A stretch of DNA of 64,000 nucleotides from Arcobacter sp. LC1 (lineage in GTDB: Bacteria > Campylobacterota > Campylobacteria > Campylobacterales > Arcobacteraceae), in contig JAACJU010000003.1 of NCBI GenBank assembly GCA_021378565.1, positions 62,001 to 126,000 on the forward strand. Direction: 5' to 3'. This document shows positions 43,024 to 52,636 of this stretch, in pieces. Numbering within the stretch: the first letter of the stretch is position 1; each line of letters begins with the position of its first letter. The translations under genes were made by a program, and so were the position numbers. The notes under the pieces are model-generated. The model did no database searches and was not told the DNA's origin. It worked only from the letters and a program-made list of their open reading frames with translations.

Positions 43024-43446
43024 TTAATAATTTCTAACACATCTGATATGCTCAGCGCCTAGTCTATTGTAATAATAAACAGTGCCACTTGTAAAATTCA
43101 TATAATAGCCATAAAAATCAAAAGATCTTAATAATCCATTTCTTGACCAATACCCCGCTCTTTTAATGAAATTAAAAAATGGCTTAATATTATAATGATT
43201 AGTTTTATCAACTATAGTTTTTAATTCATTGATACTTGGCAGACGCCAATCATTAAAATCTGCTAAAGATAGCTTAGCACAATATTTTTTTGCCTTTTTA
43301 AAAGATAAAAGAAGTTTTTCATTATTTATATTATCTTGCCACATAAGCTTAGAAACACTATCAAGAACTATCATTTCATGAGAATTTCTTGAAAATTTAG
43401 CCAAAGAAAAACTAAAAAGCAAGCAAAATACTAAAAAAATTTTCAT
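43024..43446 (-). CDS. secreted DUF1566 (Lcl C-terminal) domain protein
   Basis: A 140-residue protein with an N-terminal signal peptide (MKIFLVFCLLFSFSLA) and the DUF1566 signature: LDSVSKLMWQDN, then FNDWRLPSINELKTIVD, GYWSRNG and a terminal HIRCVRNY. The domain is common in secreted and lipoprotein products and may bind ligands or surfaces. It has two Cys in the mature part (KKYCAK and IRCVR) suited to a disulfide. It overlaps the 93-residue gene by four bases. Confidence 0.8.
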   Translation of the reverse strand: MKIFLVFCLLFSFSLAKFSRNSHEMIVLDSVSKLMWQDNINNEKLLLSFKKAKKYCAKLSLADFNDWRLPSINELKTIVDKTNHYNIKPFFNFIKRAGYWSRNGLLRSFDFYGYYMNFTSGTVYYYNRLGAEHIRCVRNY

Positions 43447-43724
43447 CGTTTGCTCCTTAAAATAAATTTCTTAGCCTCAATTGCTAAGAGATACTCCTTG
43501 TCCTCAAGTTCTATAAATATTTTATTATCATTTTTATAAACTATACCTAAAAATTCTTTTTTTCTTGTATTTTCTTCTTTAGAACTTGGATTATTTTTTT
43601 TCCATTGCTCAAATTTTTCTTCATAATCTTTTAAGGTATTTTTTTCATAAGAGGCTCTTGAAAACATAAAATAAATGATGAAGCAAAGCAAAATTCCAAC
43701 AGGAAAGGCAAGGTCAAGAGACAC
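43443..43724 (-). CDS. small membrane-anchored protein, unknown function
   Basis: A 93-residue protein with one N-terminal transmembrane helix (AFPVGILLCFIIYFMF) and a charged cytoplasmic or periplasmic domain (EKFEQWKKNNPSSKEENTRK, then LGIVYKNDNKIFIELEDKEY). It starts with GTG inside the last codons of dxr and overlaps the next gene by four bases, so it belongs to the cdsA-dxr operon. I do not recognise a family. Confidence 0.6.
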   Translation of the reverse strand: MSLDLAFPVGILLCFIIYFMFSRASYEKNTLKDYEEKFEQWKKNNPSSKEENTRKKEFLGIVYKNDNKIFIELEDKEYLLAIEAKKFILRSKR

Positions 43725-44781
43725 AAAAACTCCTTACCTCAGCATTTTTACTAAATACTTCTTCTATTGAATTTAGTTTAATGTTCTCAAACTTTTCTAG
43801 GGCTTTTATGCAAATTTTTGAAATATCTAAAAAAGGAATTTCTTTGTTTAGAAACTTAGCCACAGCTACTTCATTTGCAGCATTTAAAACAAGCCCTAAA
43901 TCTTTATTTTGCAAAATCATATCTTTATATTCCCAGATAGCATATCTTTTACTTGAGATTTCCTCAAATTTTAATGCTCCAAGTTCAAGCAAATTAAGAG
44001 GCTCCAAGATAGGCATATTTATTTTTCCCAAAAGTGCGTAAGCTATGGGTAAGCACATATTTGCTCTTGCAAGGTGAGCTGTTGTACTTCCATCTAAAAA
44101 ATTTATGAAAGCGTGAATTAAAGATTTTCTTTCAATCACAGCATTAATCTTTGAATTATCAAAAAGCCAAGAAGCCTCTAGTAATTCGAAAACTTTATTT
44201 ACCATAGTTGCGCTATCAATAGTTATTTTTGAGCCCATCTTCCAAGAAGGGTGTTTTAGTGCATCTTCAACGCTAACATTGCTTAATTCCTTTAAATCTA
44301 AGTCCCTAAAAGCACCTCCACTAGCTGTTATGGTCATAGATGAGATTGCTTTATCTTGCAAAAGATACCAAAGTCCAAAATGCTCGCTGTCTATCGGAAC
44401 TATTTTTTTTGTATCTAAAAATTTGCCTGCCACAACTAGGGATTCTTTGTTTGCGAGCGCTAGTTTTTTACCATTTTTTATAGCTTCCAAGCTAGGTTTT
44501 AACCCTAAAAATCCAACAAGAGCATTTACAACTAATTTTGATTTTGCTCTAGTGATAGCTTCTAAGATAGCTTCTTCTCCAAAAGTAACTTTAGAAAAAT
44601 TTACCCTAGAAATATCCCTTTTATCTGCAATCACTACCATGCTTGGCTTAAATACTCTTATTTGCTCATTTAATAAATCGATATTTTTCCCAGCTACTAA
44701 AACCTCAACATTTAGTTTAAATTGTTTTGCCATTTTTAGAGTATTTACCCCTATTGAGCCTGTGCTTCCTAAAAGTATCAA
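43714..44781 (-). CDS. dxr: 1-deoxy-D-xylulose 5-phosphate reductoisomerase
   Basis: Dxr (IspC) makes methylerythritol phosphate in the isoprenoid MEP route, using NADPH. The 355-residue product has the nucleotide motif LLGSTGSIGVNTL, ALANKESLVVAG, the metal-binding PIDSEHFGLWYLL, TASGGAFRDL, HPSWKMGSKITIDSATMVNK and the ending AANEVAVAKFL. Start is TTG overlapping the cdsA stop (TTGA). The cdsA-dxr pair is conserved in Campylobacter. Confidence 0.96.
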   Translation of the reverse strand: MILLGSTGSIGVNTLKMAKQFKLNVEVLVAGKNIDLLNEQIRVFKPSMVVIADKRDISRVNFSKVTFGEEAILEAITRAKSKLVVNALVGFLGLKPSLEAIKNGKKLALANKESLVVAGKFLDTKKIVPIDSEHFGLWYLLQDKAISSMTITASGGAFRDLDLKELSNVSVEDALKHPSWKMGSKITIDSATMVNKVFELLEASWLFDNSKINAVIERKSLIHAFINFLDGSTTAHLARANMCLPIAYALLGKINMPILEPLNLLELGALKFEEISSKRYAIWEYKDMILQNKDLGLVLNAANEVAVAKFLNKEIPFLDISKICIKALEKFENIKLNSIEEVFSKNAEVRSFCVS

Positions 44782-45536
44782 ACGAATGCTTTAAGTAAAA
44801 CTAGCATAACAATACTAGCAAATAAGTATCCATCAAGTCTATCTAAGATACCCCCATGACCTGGCAAAATATCGCCGCTATCTTTGACTTTAGCTAATCT
44901 TTTTAAATAGCTTTCAAACAAATCTCCAAAAACTGAACTTAAGGCTACACAAAAAGAGATAAATAAAGAAGCGAAAACTCCAAGTCCATGGACACAAAAG
45001 AAAGCTCCTATAAAAGTAGCGATTATCAATCCTCCTGCTAGGCCTTCAAGAGTTTTATTTGGGCTCGTTTTGCAAAATTGTGTTTTTCCTATACTTTTTC
45101 CTACAAAATAAGCACCCGCGTCAGCACAAACTACAAGAACCAAAAGCCAAAGCAAGGTGCCTAAACCATATACTTCGTATAAAGATAACAAAAACAAATA
45201 AGGCACTAAAGGGTAAAGCAAGATTAAAAAAATCTTTGTATCTTTGGAATTTTTATAAGCTAGGATTGAAGCAGCTATTAAAATAGCAAGAAAAGAAAGT
45301 TCTTGTGGCTCAGGGTAAAAAAATGCCACTAGCCAAAAAGGGACTAAATAAAAATAAGGATTGAAATCTTTAAATTTATAAAGTCTCAAGGCCTCTTGTG
45401 TAGATATTAATAAAAGCACACCGAAAAAAATCCACATTATAAAAAATGAATTTATCCAAGCCAAGAATAGCACAAATACTAAAATACTGAGCCCCGTTTG
45501 AATCCTTGTTTTGCTCGAACTTATCAATTCTATCAT
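44778..45536 (-). CDS. cdsA: phosphatidate cytidylyltransferase
   Basis: CdsA makes CDP-diacylglycerol from phosphatidic acid and CTP at the inner membrane, feeding Psd's substrate phosphatidylserine. The 252-residue product has about seven hydrophobic helices, VVCADAGAYFVGKSIGKTQF, TSPNKTLEGLAGGLI and the signature SVFGDLFESYLKRLAKVKDS with GDILPGHGGILDRLDGYLFA. Length is normal. It heads the minus-strand dxr operon. Confidence 0.95.
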   Translation of the reverse strand: MIELISSSKTRIQTGLSILVFVLFLAWINSFFIMWIFFGVLLLISTQEALRLYKFKDFNPYFYLVPFWLVAFFYPEPQELSFLAILIAASILAYKNSKDTKIFLILLYPLVPYLFLLSLYEVYGLGTLLWLLVLVVCADAGAYFVGKSIGKTQFCKTSPNKTLEGLAGGLIIATFIGAFFCVHGLGVFASLFISFCVALSSVFGDLFESYLKRLAKVKDSGDILPGHGGILDRLDGYLFASIVMLVLLKAFV

Positions 45537-45632
45537 ATAAAAAATCCCTATTATTTTAATGTTTTTAAATACTATATTCTACAATTTTTTAGCTTAATTT
45601 GGCACTTTGGATTAAATTTATTTCTTTTTCTC

Positions 45633-46577
45633 TTAGTTAAAAGATATAAATTCTTTAATTTCGTTTTGCTTGGAATAAAAAATATATTTTAAACCCTTAT
45701 AGGAAAATTCTAAATAATTTGCCTGAAGCCAAAGTCTAAAACTTCCACTTGTTTTTATTCTCTCCTCTTTACTAAGTGAATTTTCTAGATATTTAAGAGC
45801 GTATTTTTCTTCTATGCCATAAATTGGGTCTCCATAAATTTTATGCCCTATATAAGCTAAGTGCACTCTTAGCTGATGTTGCCTGCCTGTTAATAACTCT
45901 AACTCAACTAAGCTTAAATCTTTTTTCTTTGAATATTTTAAGGGCTTAACTTTTGTAAATGCATCTTTTACACCTTTTTTGCCTTCTTCATCCTCTTTGC
46001 CTTTTTTGTCTTTATCTTCTTCATAGACTTGCATTTTTAAGCCTATGTTTTTGCCCTCTTTTTTTAAAGGTTTTGATATTTCAAGAGCTTTTTTTAGCTC
46101 TCCATAAATCAAAGCTAAGTATTTTTTTTTATATTTTTTTTCTTCAAACATAATTTTTAAAGCTCGCTCATCAATTTTATTTTTAGAAACCAAAACAAGC
46201 CCAGAAGTCTCAGCATCAATTCTGTGGACTAGATTGGCATTATCTCCAAATAAATATCTAATTTCATCAAGCAAGGAATATTTTGTATGTTTTCCAACAG
46301 GATGAACCTTTACGCCACTTGGCTTATCAAAAACAGCAAAATATTGATTTTGAAATATTGGCTCTAAGCCCCTAGTTTCTCCTTCAAAAAGTGCTATATA
46401 GATTTTTTTTGTTTTTATAACACCATTTAGCTCAAAAGGTATATGAAATTCATCAAACACCCTTTTTCTTGCTAGTATTTTTTGAGAAAGTCTAGGATTG
46501 AAGCCTAAATCTTGAAGTAAGAAAAGTTGAATTTTTTTTTCTAAAATACCTTTAAATTCTTTAAGTACAAAAGGCAT
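45633..46577 (-). CDS. RluA-family pseudouridine synthase
   Basis: A 314-residue RNA pseudouridine synthase (position of Cj0022c). The catalytic Asp121 is in LVHRIDAETSGLVLVSKN and the C-terminal GRQHQLRVHLAYIGHKIYGD is canonical. An extra Lys/Glu/Asp/Gly-rich segment (EEDKDKKGKEDEEGKKG, about residues 186-204) interrupts the second half of the catalytic domain. Rna target (23S positions 955/2504/2580, 1911/1915/1917 or tRNA) cannot be told from the sequence. CCAAGGAGAAATATG is a strong start signal, and the gene diverges from purB. Confidence 0.85.
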   Translation of the reverse strand: MPFVLKEFKGILEKKIQLFLLQDLGFNPRLSQKILARKRVFDEFHIPFELNGVIKTKKIYIALFEGETRGLEPIFQNQYFAVFDKPSGVKVHPVGKHTKYSLLDEIRYLFGDNANLVHRIDAETSGLVLVSKNKIDERALKIMFEEKKYKKKYLALIYGELKKALEISKPLKKEGKNIGLKMQVYEEDKDKKGKEDEEGKKGVKDAFTKVKPLKYSKKKDLSLVELELLTGRQHQLRVHLAYIGHKIYGDPIYGIEEKYALKYLENSLSKEERIKTSGSFRLWLQANYLEFSYKGLKYIFYSKQNEIKEFISFN

Positions 46578-46694
46578 ATTTCTCCTTGGGTTTTTCTAAT
46601 AAATTTTACTAAATATTAATTTATCTCTATGTTTAAATGTGATATTATAGCAAATAATATGTAGAACAAAGCACTTAAATAAGGATTTTTTCTT

Positions 46695-48032
46695 ATGGTA
46701 CAAAGATATTCAAGAAAGCAAATGAGTTCAAAATGGAGCTTGCAAGCAAAATACCAAGCTTGGCTAGATGTTGAGTTGGCTGTCGTAAAATCTTGGAATG
46801 AATTAGGTTTAATTCCTGATGATGATGCAACAGAAATCTTAGAAAATGCTAGTTTTAATGTCGATGAAATCGATGAAATCGAACAAGTAACAAAGCACGA
46901 TTTAATAGCATTTACAACAAGTGTTAGCAAAAGCTTAGGAGCTGAGTCAAGATGGTTTCACTATGGTTTAACAAGTAGTGATACTATTGACACAGCAGTT
47001 GCCTTGCAAATGCGAGATTCCCTAAAACTTATTATTCAAGATGTTAAGATTTTGATGGATTCTGTAAAGCTTAGAGCAAAAGAGCATGAAAATACTATTA
47101 TGGTGGGGCGAAGCCATGGAATACATGGTGAGCCTATAACTTTTGGACTTGCACTTTGTGTTTGGTATGATGAGTTAAAAAGGCATAAAAAAAATCTAAG
47201 CCAAACCCTAAAAGTCATAGCAGTTGGTAAAATCTCAGGTGCTATGGGAAGTTTTGCTCACGCACCTTTGGAGCTTGAAGAAATAACTTGCAAAAATCTA
47301 GATTTAGACTTTGCTCTTGTTTCAAATCAAGTTATACAAAGAGATAGATATGCAAGATTGGCAAGTAGCCTTGCTCTTTTAGCTTCTAGCATTGAAAAAT
47401 TTGCTGTGCAGATTAGGCATTGGCAAAGAACAGAAGTTTATGAGTGCGAAGAAAACTTTGAAAAAGGACAAAAAGGCAGTTCTGCTATGCCACATAAAAG
47501 AAATCCGATTTTAAGTGAAAATATCACAGGGCTTGCTAGAATGATTAGATCTTATTCGATTCCAGCTATGGAAAATGTAGCCCTTTGGCATGAAAGAGAT
47601 ATTTCGCATTCAAGTACTGAGCGTTTTTGGTTGCCTGATAGTTTTATAACAAGTGATTTTATGCTAAATCGTTTTAATGATTTAATAAGCAATCTTAAGG
47701 TATTTCCAAAAAATATGAAAAAAAATCTAAACTTAACTGGTGGACTTGTATTTTCTCAAAGAATATTGCTTGAGCTTCCCTTAAAAGGTTTTAGTAGAGA
47801 AGAGGCGTATAAAATAGTACAAAGAAATGCACTTAAAGTTTGGGAAAGCTTGCAAAACGGTGAACCTTGTGAAAATGTCAGAGGAGAGCCTTTGTATTTT
47901 CAGCATTTGTTAAATGATACGGAGCTTACTAAGGCTTTGAATAAGGAAGAATTAAAAGCTTGTTTTTCTTATGATTATTATAAAAAAAATATTCCTAAGA
48001 TTTTTGCTAGAGTTTTTAAAGATGAAGAATAG
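46695..48032 (+). CDS. purB: adenylosuccinate lyase
   Basis: PurB acts twice in purine synthesis, splitting SAICAR and adenylosuccinate to release fumarate. The 445-residue product begins VQRYSRKQMSSKWSLQAKYQ and has the superfamily motifs HDLIAFTTSVSK, YGLTSSDTIDTA, GRSHGIHGEPITFG and the signature GSSAMPHKRNPILSE with the catalytic Ser. Length is typical of the bacterial short form. It lies between divergent rluA-type synthase and nrdA, as in C. jejuni. Confidence 0.97.
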   Translation: MVQRYSRKQMSSKWSLQAKYQAWLDVELAVVKSWNELGLIPDDDATEILENASFNVDEIDEIEQVTKHDLIAFTTSVSKSLGAESRWFHYGLTSSDTIDTAVALQMRDSLKLIIQDVKILMDSVKLRAKEHENTIMVGRSHGIHGEPITFGLALCVWYDELKRHKKNLSQTLKVIAVGKISGAMGSFAHAPLELEEITCKNLDLDFALVSNQVIQRDRYARLASSLALLASSIEKFAVQIRHWQRTEVYECEENFEKGQKGSSAMPHKRNPILSENITGLARMIRSYSIPAMENVALWHERDISHSSTERFWLPDSFITSDFMLNRFNDLISNLKVFPKNMKKNLNLTGGLVFSQRILLELPLKGFSREEAYKIVQRNALKVWESLQNGEPCENVRGEPLYFQHLLNDTELTKALNKEELKACFSYDYYKKNIPKIFARVFKDEE

Positions 48033-48080
48033 CTCAAAAAAATAAAAGTGATAAAATAAAGATATAAATAAGGTATAAAA

Positions 48081-50468
48081 ATGGCAATAATGATTAGCAA
48101 AAGAAACGGAAGACAAGAAGACTTAGATATAAACAAAATCCAAAAAAATACCATAGAGGCAACAAAAAATTTATTGGGAGTTAGCCAAAGTGAGCTTGAA
48201 CTTGATGCACAAATAAAATTTATTGATGGTATGAGTTCTGAGCAGATTCAAGATGCTCTTATCAAAACTGCTGTTGAAAAAATAGATGTTGATGTGCCAA
48301 ACTGGACTTTTGTGGCAGCAAGATTATTTCTATTTGACTTGTATCATAGAGTTGGTAGAGCTACAAAAGGCGTCAAAGGTGATGCGTATTGTCATTTAAA
48401 AACTTATATTAAAAATGGACAAGATGCGGGACGGCTTGTGCTAAATCTTAGTGATGGTTATGATTTAGATGATTTAAATAATTCTTTAGTTAAAGAAAGG
48501 GATTATTTATTTAATTACCTTGGTATCAAAACACTTTATGATAGATACCTAATCAAAAATTCAAAAAATGAGCCTATTGAATTGCCACAGCAAATGTTTA
48601 TGGCAATAGCTATGTTTTTAGCGCAAAATGAAAAAGACAAACAAGAAAAGGCAAAAGAATTTTATAATGTGATTTCTAAATTTGAACTTATGCTAGCAAC
48701 TCCAACACTATCAAATGCAAGAACAAATCGCCACCAACTTAGCTCTTGCTACATAGGAAGTAGCCCTGATAATATAGAAGGCATATTTGATGGATACAAA
48801 GAAATGGCACTATTATCTAAATTTGGCGGGGGCATAGGCTGGGATTGGAACCAAATAAGAGCACTTGGTGGAATGATTGATAATCACAAAAGTGCAGCTG
48901 GTGGAATAGTTCCTTTTCTAAAAATAACTAATGATATTGCCTTAGCTGTGGACCAATTAGGTACTAGAAAAGGTGCAATCGCTGTTTATATTGAGCCTTG
49001 GCATTTAGATGTAGAAGATTTTATAAACTTAAAGAAAAACTCTGGAGAAGAGCGAAGAAGAGCGCATGACTTGTTCCCTGCTCTTTGGATACCTGATTTA
49101 TTTATGACTAGGGTTACGCAAGATGGGGCTTGGTGCTTGTTTGATCCTTATGACGTGCCTGATTTATCAAACCTACAAGGCAAAGAATTTGAAGCTAGAT
49201 TTGTAGCTTACGAAAAAGATGAAAGTGTTTTCAAAAAAACAATCAAAGCAAAAGATTTATGGAAAAAAATCTTAACTTCATATTTTGAAAGTGGTTCTCC
49301 TTTTCTTTGCTTTAAAGATAATGCCAATAAGACAAACCCGAATCCTCACACAGGATTTATAAAAAGCTCAAATCTTTGTACAGAGATTTTTCAAAATACA
49401 AGTGCAAATCATTATAAAATAAGACTAGAATTTGATGATGGCTCAAGCCAAGCTTATGAAGAAGATGAGCTAGTTACACTAGATACTGGAGTTAAAAAGA
49501 AGGCAAAAAAAGTAAGTGCGCTTGATAGCATAAATAAAAAACAAGTATTTATCGTAGAAAAAGAGAAAATAGATGGACAAACTGCAGTTTGTAACTTAGC
49601 TTCAATAAATTTAAGCAAAATAAATACAAATGAAGATATACAAAGAGTAGTAAAAACAGGCATTAGAATGCTTGATAATGTAATTGAGCTTAACTTTTAC
49701 CCTCTAAAAAAAGTAAAAGTTACGAACCTTGACACTAGAGCTATCGGGCTAGGCGTTATGGGAGAAGCTCAGATGCTAGCTGAGCAAGGGTTAATATGGG
49801 GAAGTAATGAACATTTTAAAAAGATTGATAAAATCATGGAAGCAGTGTCATATAACGCTATAAAAACATCTTGTGAACTCTCAATTGAAAAAGGTGCATA
49901 TCCAAGCTTTAAAGGCTCAAATTGGAGCAAAGGAATTATGCCTTATGAACATAGCCCAAAAGCAGTTGACGCACTTGTTGAAAAAGATTTATTTGATTCA
50001 AACGCCTTTGATTGGCAAGAGCTAAAAACCAAGGTTAAAAAAGATGGTATGCGAAATGGCTATTTGATGGCTATCGCTCCAACTTCGAGCATTTCTATTT
50101 TAGTTGGTACCACTCAAGCTATTGAACCTGTGTATAAAAGAAAGTGGTTTGAAGAAAATCTATCAGGTTTTACTCCTGTGGTTGTGCCAAATCTAAATGC
50201 AGATAATTGGCAATTTTACACTCCAGCTTATGAAGTGGAACAAATGGATATTATAAAAGCAGCGGCAATTAGGCAAAAATGGATAGACCAAGGGCAAAGT
50301 ACAAATATTTTTATGAGTCTTGATAGAGCTAGTGGAAAATATTTAAATGACTTGTATGTATTGGCTTGGAAGCTTGGCTTAAAATCAACTTATTATCTAA
50401 GAAGTCAATCGCCAGAAGCTAGTGAAGATGTAGCCGATAGAAGCTTGGAGTGCTTAGGTTGTCAATAA
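48081..50468 (+). CDS. nrdA: class Ia ribonucleotide reductase, alpha subunit
   Basis: NrdA reduces ribonucleotides for DNA synthesis with the NrdB radical subunit. The 795-residue product has an N-terminal ATP-cone (ISKRNGRQEDLDINKIQKN), the active-site cysteines in RHQLSSCYIGSSP, KSSNLCTEIFQ and AVCNLASINLSK, the radical-transfer region NGYLMAIAPTSSISILVG, and the C-terminal redox pair ECLGCQ. An insert (YEEDELVTLDTGVKKKAKK) before the third Cys is a known feature of some NrdA proteins. nrdB follows 80 bases later. Confidence 0.97.
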   Translation: MAIMISKRNGRQEDLDINKIQKNTIEATKNLLGVSQSELELDAQIKFIDGMSSEQIQDALIKTAVEKIDVDVPNWTFVAARLFLFDLYHRVGRATKGVKGDAYCHLKTYIKNGQDAGRLVLNLSDGYDLDDLNNSLVKERDYLFNYLGIKTLYDRYLIKNSKNEPIELPQQMFMAIAMFLAQNEKDKQEKAKEFYNVISKFELMLATPTLSNARTNRHQLSSCYIGSSPDNIEGIFDGYKEMALLSKFGGGIGWDWNQIRALGGMIDNHKSAAGGIVPFLKITNDIALAVDQLGTRKGAIAVYIEPWHLDVEDFINLKKNSGEERRRAHDLFPALWIPDLFMTRVTQDGAWCLFDPYDVPDLSNLQGKEFEARFVAYEKDESVFKKTIKAKDLWKKILTSYFESGSPFLCFKDNANKTNPNPHTGFIKSSNLCTEIFQNTSANHYKIRLEFDDGSSQAYEEDELVTLDTGVKKKAKKVSALDSINKKQVFIVEKEKIDGQTAVCNLASINLSKINTNEDIQRVVKTGIRMLDNVIELNFYPLKKVKVTNLDTRAIGLGVMGEAQMLAEQGLIWGSNEHFKKIDKIMEAVSYNAIKTSCELSIEKGAYPSFKGSNWSKGIMPYEHSPKAVDALVEKDLFDSNAFDWQELKTKVKKDGMRNGYLMAIAPTSSISILVGTTQAIEPVYKRKWFEENLSGFTPVVVPNLNADNWQFYTPAYEVEQMDIIKAAAIRQKWIDQGQSTNIFMSLDRASGKYLNDLYVLAWKLGLKSTYYLRSQSPEASEDVADRSLECLGCQ

Positions 50469-50548
50469 GATAAGGCAGAATATACAGATAAAACTTGGAA
50501 AAACTAAGAACTTAGCTTGAAGCTAGAACAAAAAAAGAAAGGAACATT

Positions 50549-51568
50549 ATGGCAAGAAAATCAATATATAATCCAAATTCAAAAGAAAATTTAAACGATA
50601 GAAAAACTTTTGGGGGAGATCCTGATGGTATGATAAATTTTACTAGAGCAAAATATGAATGGGCGCTAAATCTTTGGGACACAATGGAAGCTAATACTTG
50701 GTTTCCACGAGAAGTGCAAATGACAGGAGATGCAAAAGATTATAAATATCTTACAAAAGCTGAAAAAAGAATGTATGATTTGGTGCTTTCACAACTTATT
50801 TTTATGGATTCTTTGCAAACAAATAATCTAATGGATAATATAAATCCTTTTATAACAGCGCCTGAAATTAATGCTATTTTATCAAGACAATCTTACGAAG
50901 AGGCAAACCATTCAAAGTCTTACGCAGTTATGGTTGAGTCAATTAGTGATAATACTGATGAAATTTATGATATGTGGAAAAATGATTTAGTTTTAAGAGA
51001 AAAAAATGACTATATCGCTAAAGTTTATGAAGACTTAGCTGGAAATATAAGTGATGAAAAGATTGTTTTAGCTATGTTTGCAAATCAAATCTTAGAGGGG
51101 CTTTATTTTTATGCTGGTTTTGCTGCTATGTATGCACTTGGGAAAAGTGGGAAAATGCTAGGTTCTTCACAAATGATTAGATTTATTCAAAGAGATGAAG
51201 TAACACATTTATATTTATTTCAACACCTAATTAATTCTACAAAAAAAGAGCGACCTGAACTATTCACTAAAGAACTTGAAGTAAAAGTTAGAGATATGTT
51301 TAAAAAGGCAGTTGATTTAGAAGCAAATTGGGGCTCTTATGTAACAGATGGGCAAATTTTAGGCTTTACTGAGGGAATCATTAGACAATATATAGAATAT
51401 CTTGCCGATAGAAGACTTGAAGCTGTGGGTTATGAGCCTGAATACAATGTAAAAAACCCAATACCATGGGTAGATGGGTACTCTAGTTTTAATGACCAAA
51501 GAACAAACTTTTTTGAGGGTAATGTAGTGAATTATTCTAAAGGCTCTATTAATTTTGATGATTTTTAG
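50549..51568 (+). CDS. nrdB: class Ia ribonucleotide reductase, beta subunit
   Basis: NrdB provides the diiron-tyrosyl radical for NrdA. The 339-residue product has the metal-ligand motifs [15 protein letters not shown] (candidate radical Tyr in KSY) and [18 protein letters not shown], and ends with [18 protein letters not shown]. Length is normal. A good AAAGGAAC lies before the ATG. In C. jejuni, as I recall, nrdB is elsewhere on the chromosome, so the adjacent nrdA-nrdB arrangement here differs. A tandem repeat array follows the stop. Confidence 0.96.
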   Translation: MARKSIYNPNSKENLNDRKTFGGDPDGMINFTRAKYEWALNLWDTMEANTWFPREVQMTGDAKDYKYLTKAEKRMYDLVLSQLIFMDSLQTNNLMDNINPFITAPEINAILSRQSYEEANHSKSYAVMVESISDNTDEIYDMWKNDLVLREKNDYIAKVYEDLAGNISDEKIVLAMFANQILEGLYFYAGFAAMYALGKSGKMLGSSQMIRFIQRDEVTHLYLFQHLINSTKKERPELFTKELEVKVRDMFKKAVDLEANWGSYVTDGQILGFTEGIIRQYIEYLADRRLEAVGYEPEYNVKNPIPWVDGYSSFNDQRTNFFEGNVVNYSKGSINFDDF

Positions 51569-51618
51569 GACTTTAGCAAATTGATTTTTAGCTTTGGAGA
51601 TTTATTTCATTGGCTCCA

Positions 51619-51741
51619 AAACTAGAAAAACTAGAAAAACTAGAAAAACTAGAAAAACTAGAAAAACTAGAAAAACTAGAAAAACTAGAAAAACTAGAAA
51701 AACTAGAAAAACTAGAAAAACTAGAAAAACTAGAAAAACTA
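51619..51741. repeat. 9-bp perfect tandem repeat array (about 13.7 copies)
   Basis: AAACTAGAA is repeated head-to-tail without a mismatch for 123 bases between convergent nrdB and truA, starting 51 bases after the nrdB stop. The unit is a multiple of three; one frame reads Lys-Leu-Glu, from a TTG at 51610 to a TAG at 51760, with no convincing ribosome-binding site. The rest of 51569-51877 is AT-rich with no gene seen. Confidence 0.97.
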
Positions 51742-51877
51742 AGAATTAAAATTATTACTTAGAATACTTTTTCTTGAGTTTTTAAAATAGGGTAAAGCAC
51801 AAATAGCTCAATAATAAACGCAGTTACCTCACGCAAATCAAAATATTCTAGAGCAAAACAATCTCAGCTTTGAAATT

Positions 51878-52600
51878 TTAATATCCGATTTTAGCTAAAT
51901 ACAAGCCATTTGGAGTAGCTAGCCTAAAATGGATTTTTTGCTTTTTTGCTAGTTGATTTTCTAAATCTTTAATATTTATTTTTCCTTCATTAAGAGCAAA
52001 TAAAGAACCTACCATCAATCTTACTTGACTTCTTAAGTAAGAATTTGCTTTAAAAGAAAAAACATAAAAATCCTTATATTTGTAAAACCTAGCAAAGTAA
52101 ATTTTTCTTATAAAATTTGTTTTTTCACTTCCTAACTTATGAAAATATTCAAAATCGTGCTCACCTATAAAAAGTTTGATTGCTTGCTTTATAAGCTTTT
52201 CATTAATATTTGGAAAATATGAAAAAAAATCACTCTCAAAAGCATTTAAGGGACAAGACTTAACCAAATATCTATAAGTTCTTGTTTTTGCGCTAAATCT
52301 AGCATGAAAATCTTTGGAGCATTTTTCTACCTTTGTTATTCTTATTGCTGGATTTAAAGAATGATTTAAGACTTTTTTTAAGACTTTTTCATCTGCTAAA
52401 ACGATAGGAATATCAGCAGAAAATACTTGAGCTAAAGCGTGAACACCTTTATCAGTTCGCCCACTCATAAGAATATTTTCTTCAAACCCAAGCTTAGCAA
52501 AAACTTTTAAGATTTCATTTTCTATGGTTTTATCTTTTATTTGTCTTTGTGAGCCTTTAAATTTAGAGCCATTATAAGCAAGAGTGAATTTGAAAGTCAT
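51878..52600 (-). CDS. truA: tRNA pseudouridine(38-40) synthase
   Basis: TruA modifies U38-U40 in tRNA anticodon loops. The 240-residue product begins FTLAYNGSKFKGSQRQ, has the catalytic Asp in MSGRTDKGVHALAQVFSADI, DFHARFSAKTRTYRYLV, FYVFSFKANSYLRSQVRLMV and a terminal RLATPNGLYLAKIGY. Length matches the family. It begins 36 bases after (minus strand) the LptF/G-type gene and resembles the truA placement in C. jejuni. Confidence 0.96.
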   Translation of the reverse strand: MTFKFTLAYNGSKFKGSQRQIKDKTIENEILKVFAKLGFEENILMSGRTDKGVHALAQVFSADIPIVLADEKVLKKVLNHSLNPAIRITKVEKCSKDFHARFSAKTRTYRYLVKSCPLNAFESDFFSYFPNINEKLIKQAIKLFIGEHDFEYFHKLGSEKTNFIRKIYFARFYKYKDFYVFSFKANSYLRSQVRLMVGSLFALNEGKINIKDLENQLAKKQKIHFRLATPNGLYLAKIGY

Positions 52601-52636
52601 TTTAATTAATTTATCATTTTATAGATTATAAATATC

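Noticed and set aside
51619-51741. CRISPR-like array
   Set aside because: The unit is nine bases, head-to-tail and without spacers, so it is a minisatellite and not a CRISPR array. No cas gene is nearby.
51610-51762. Gene encoding a Lys-Leu-Glu repeat protein
   Set aside because: Only a TTG start without a ribosome-binding site is available, and there are no non-repeat flanking residues that suggest a real protein; kept only as a remark under the repeat.
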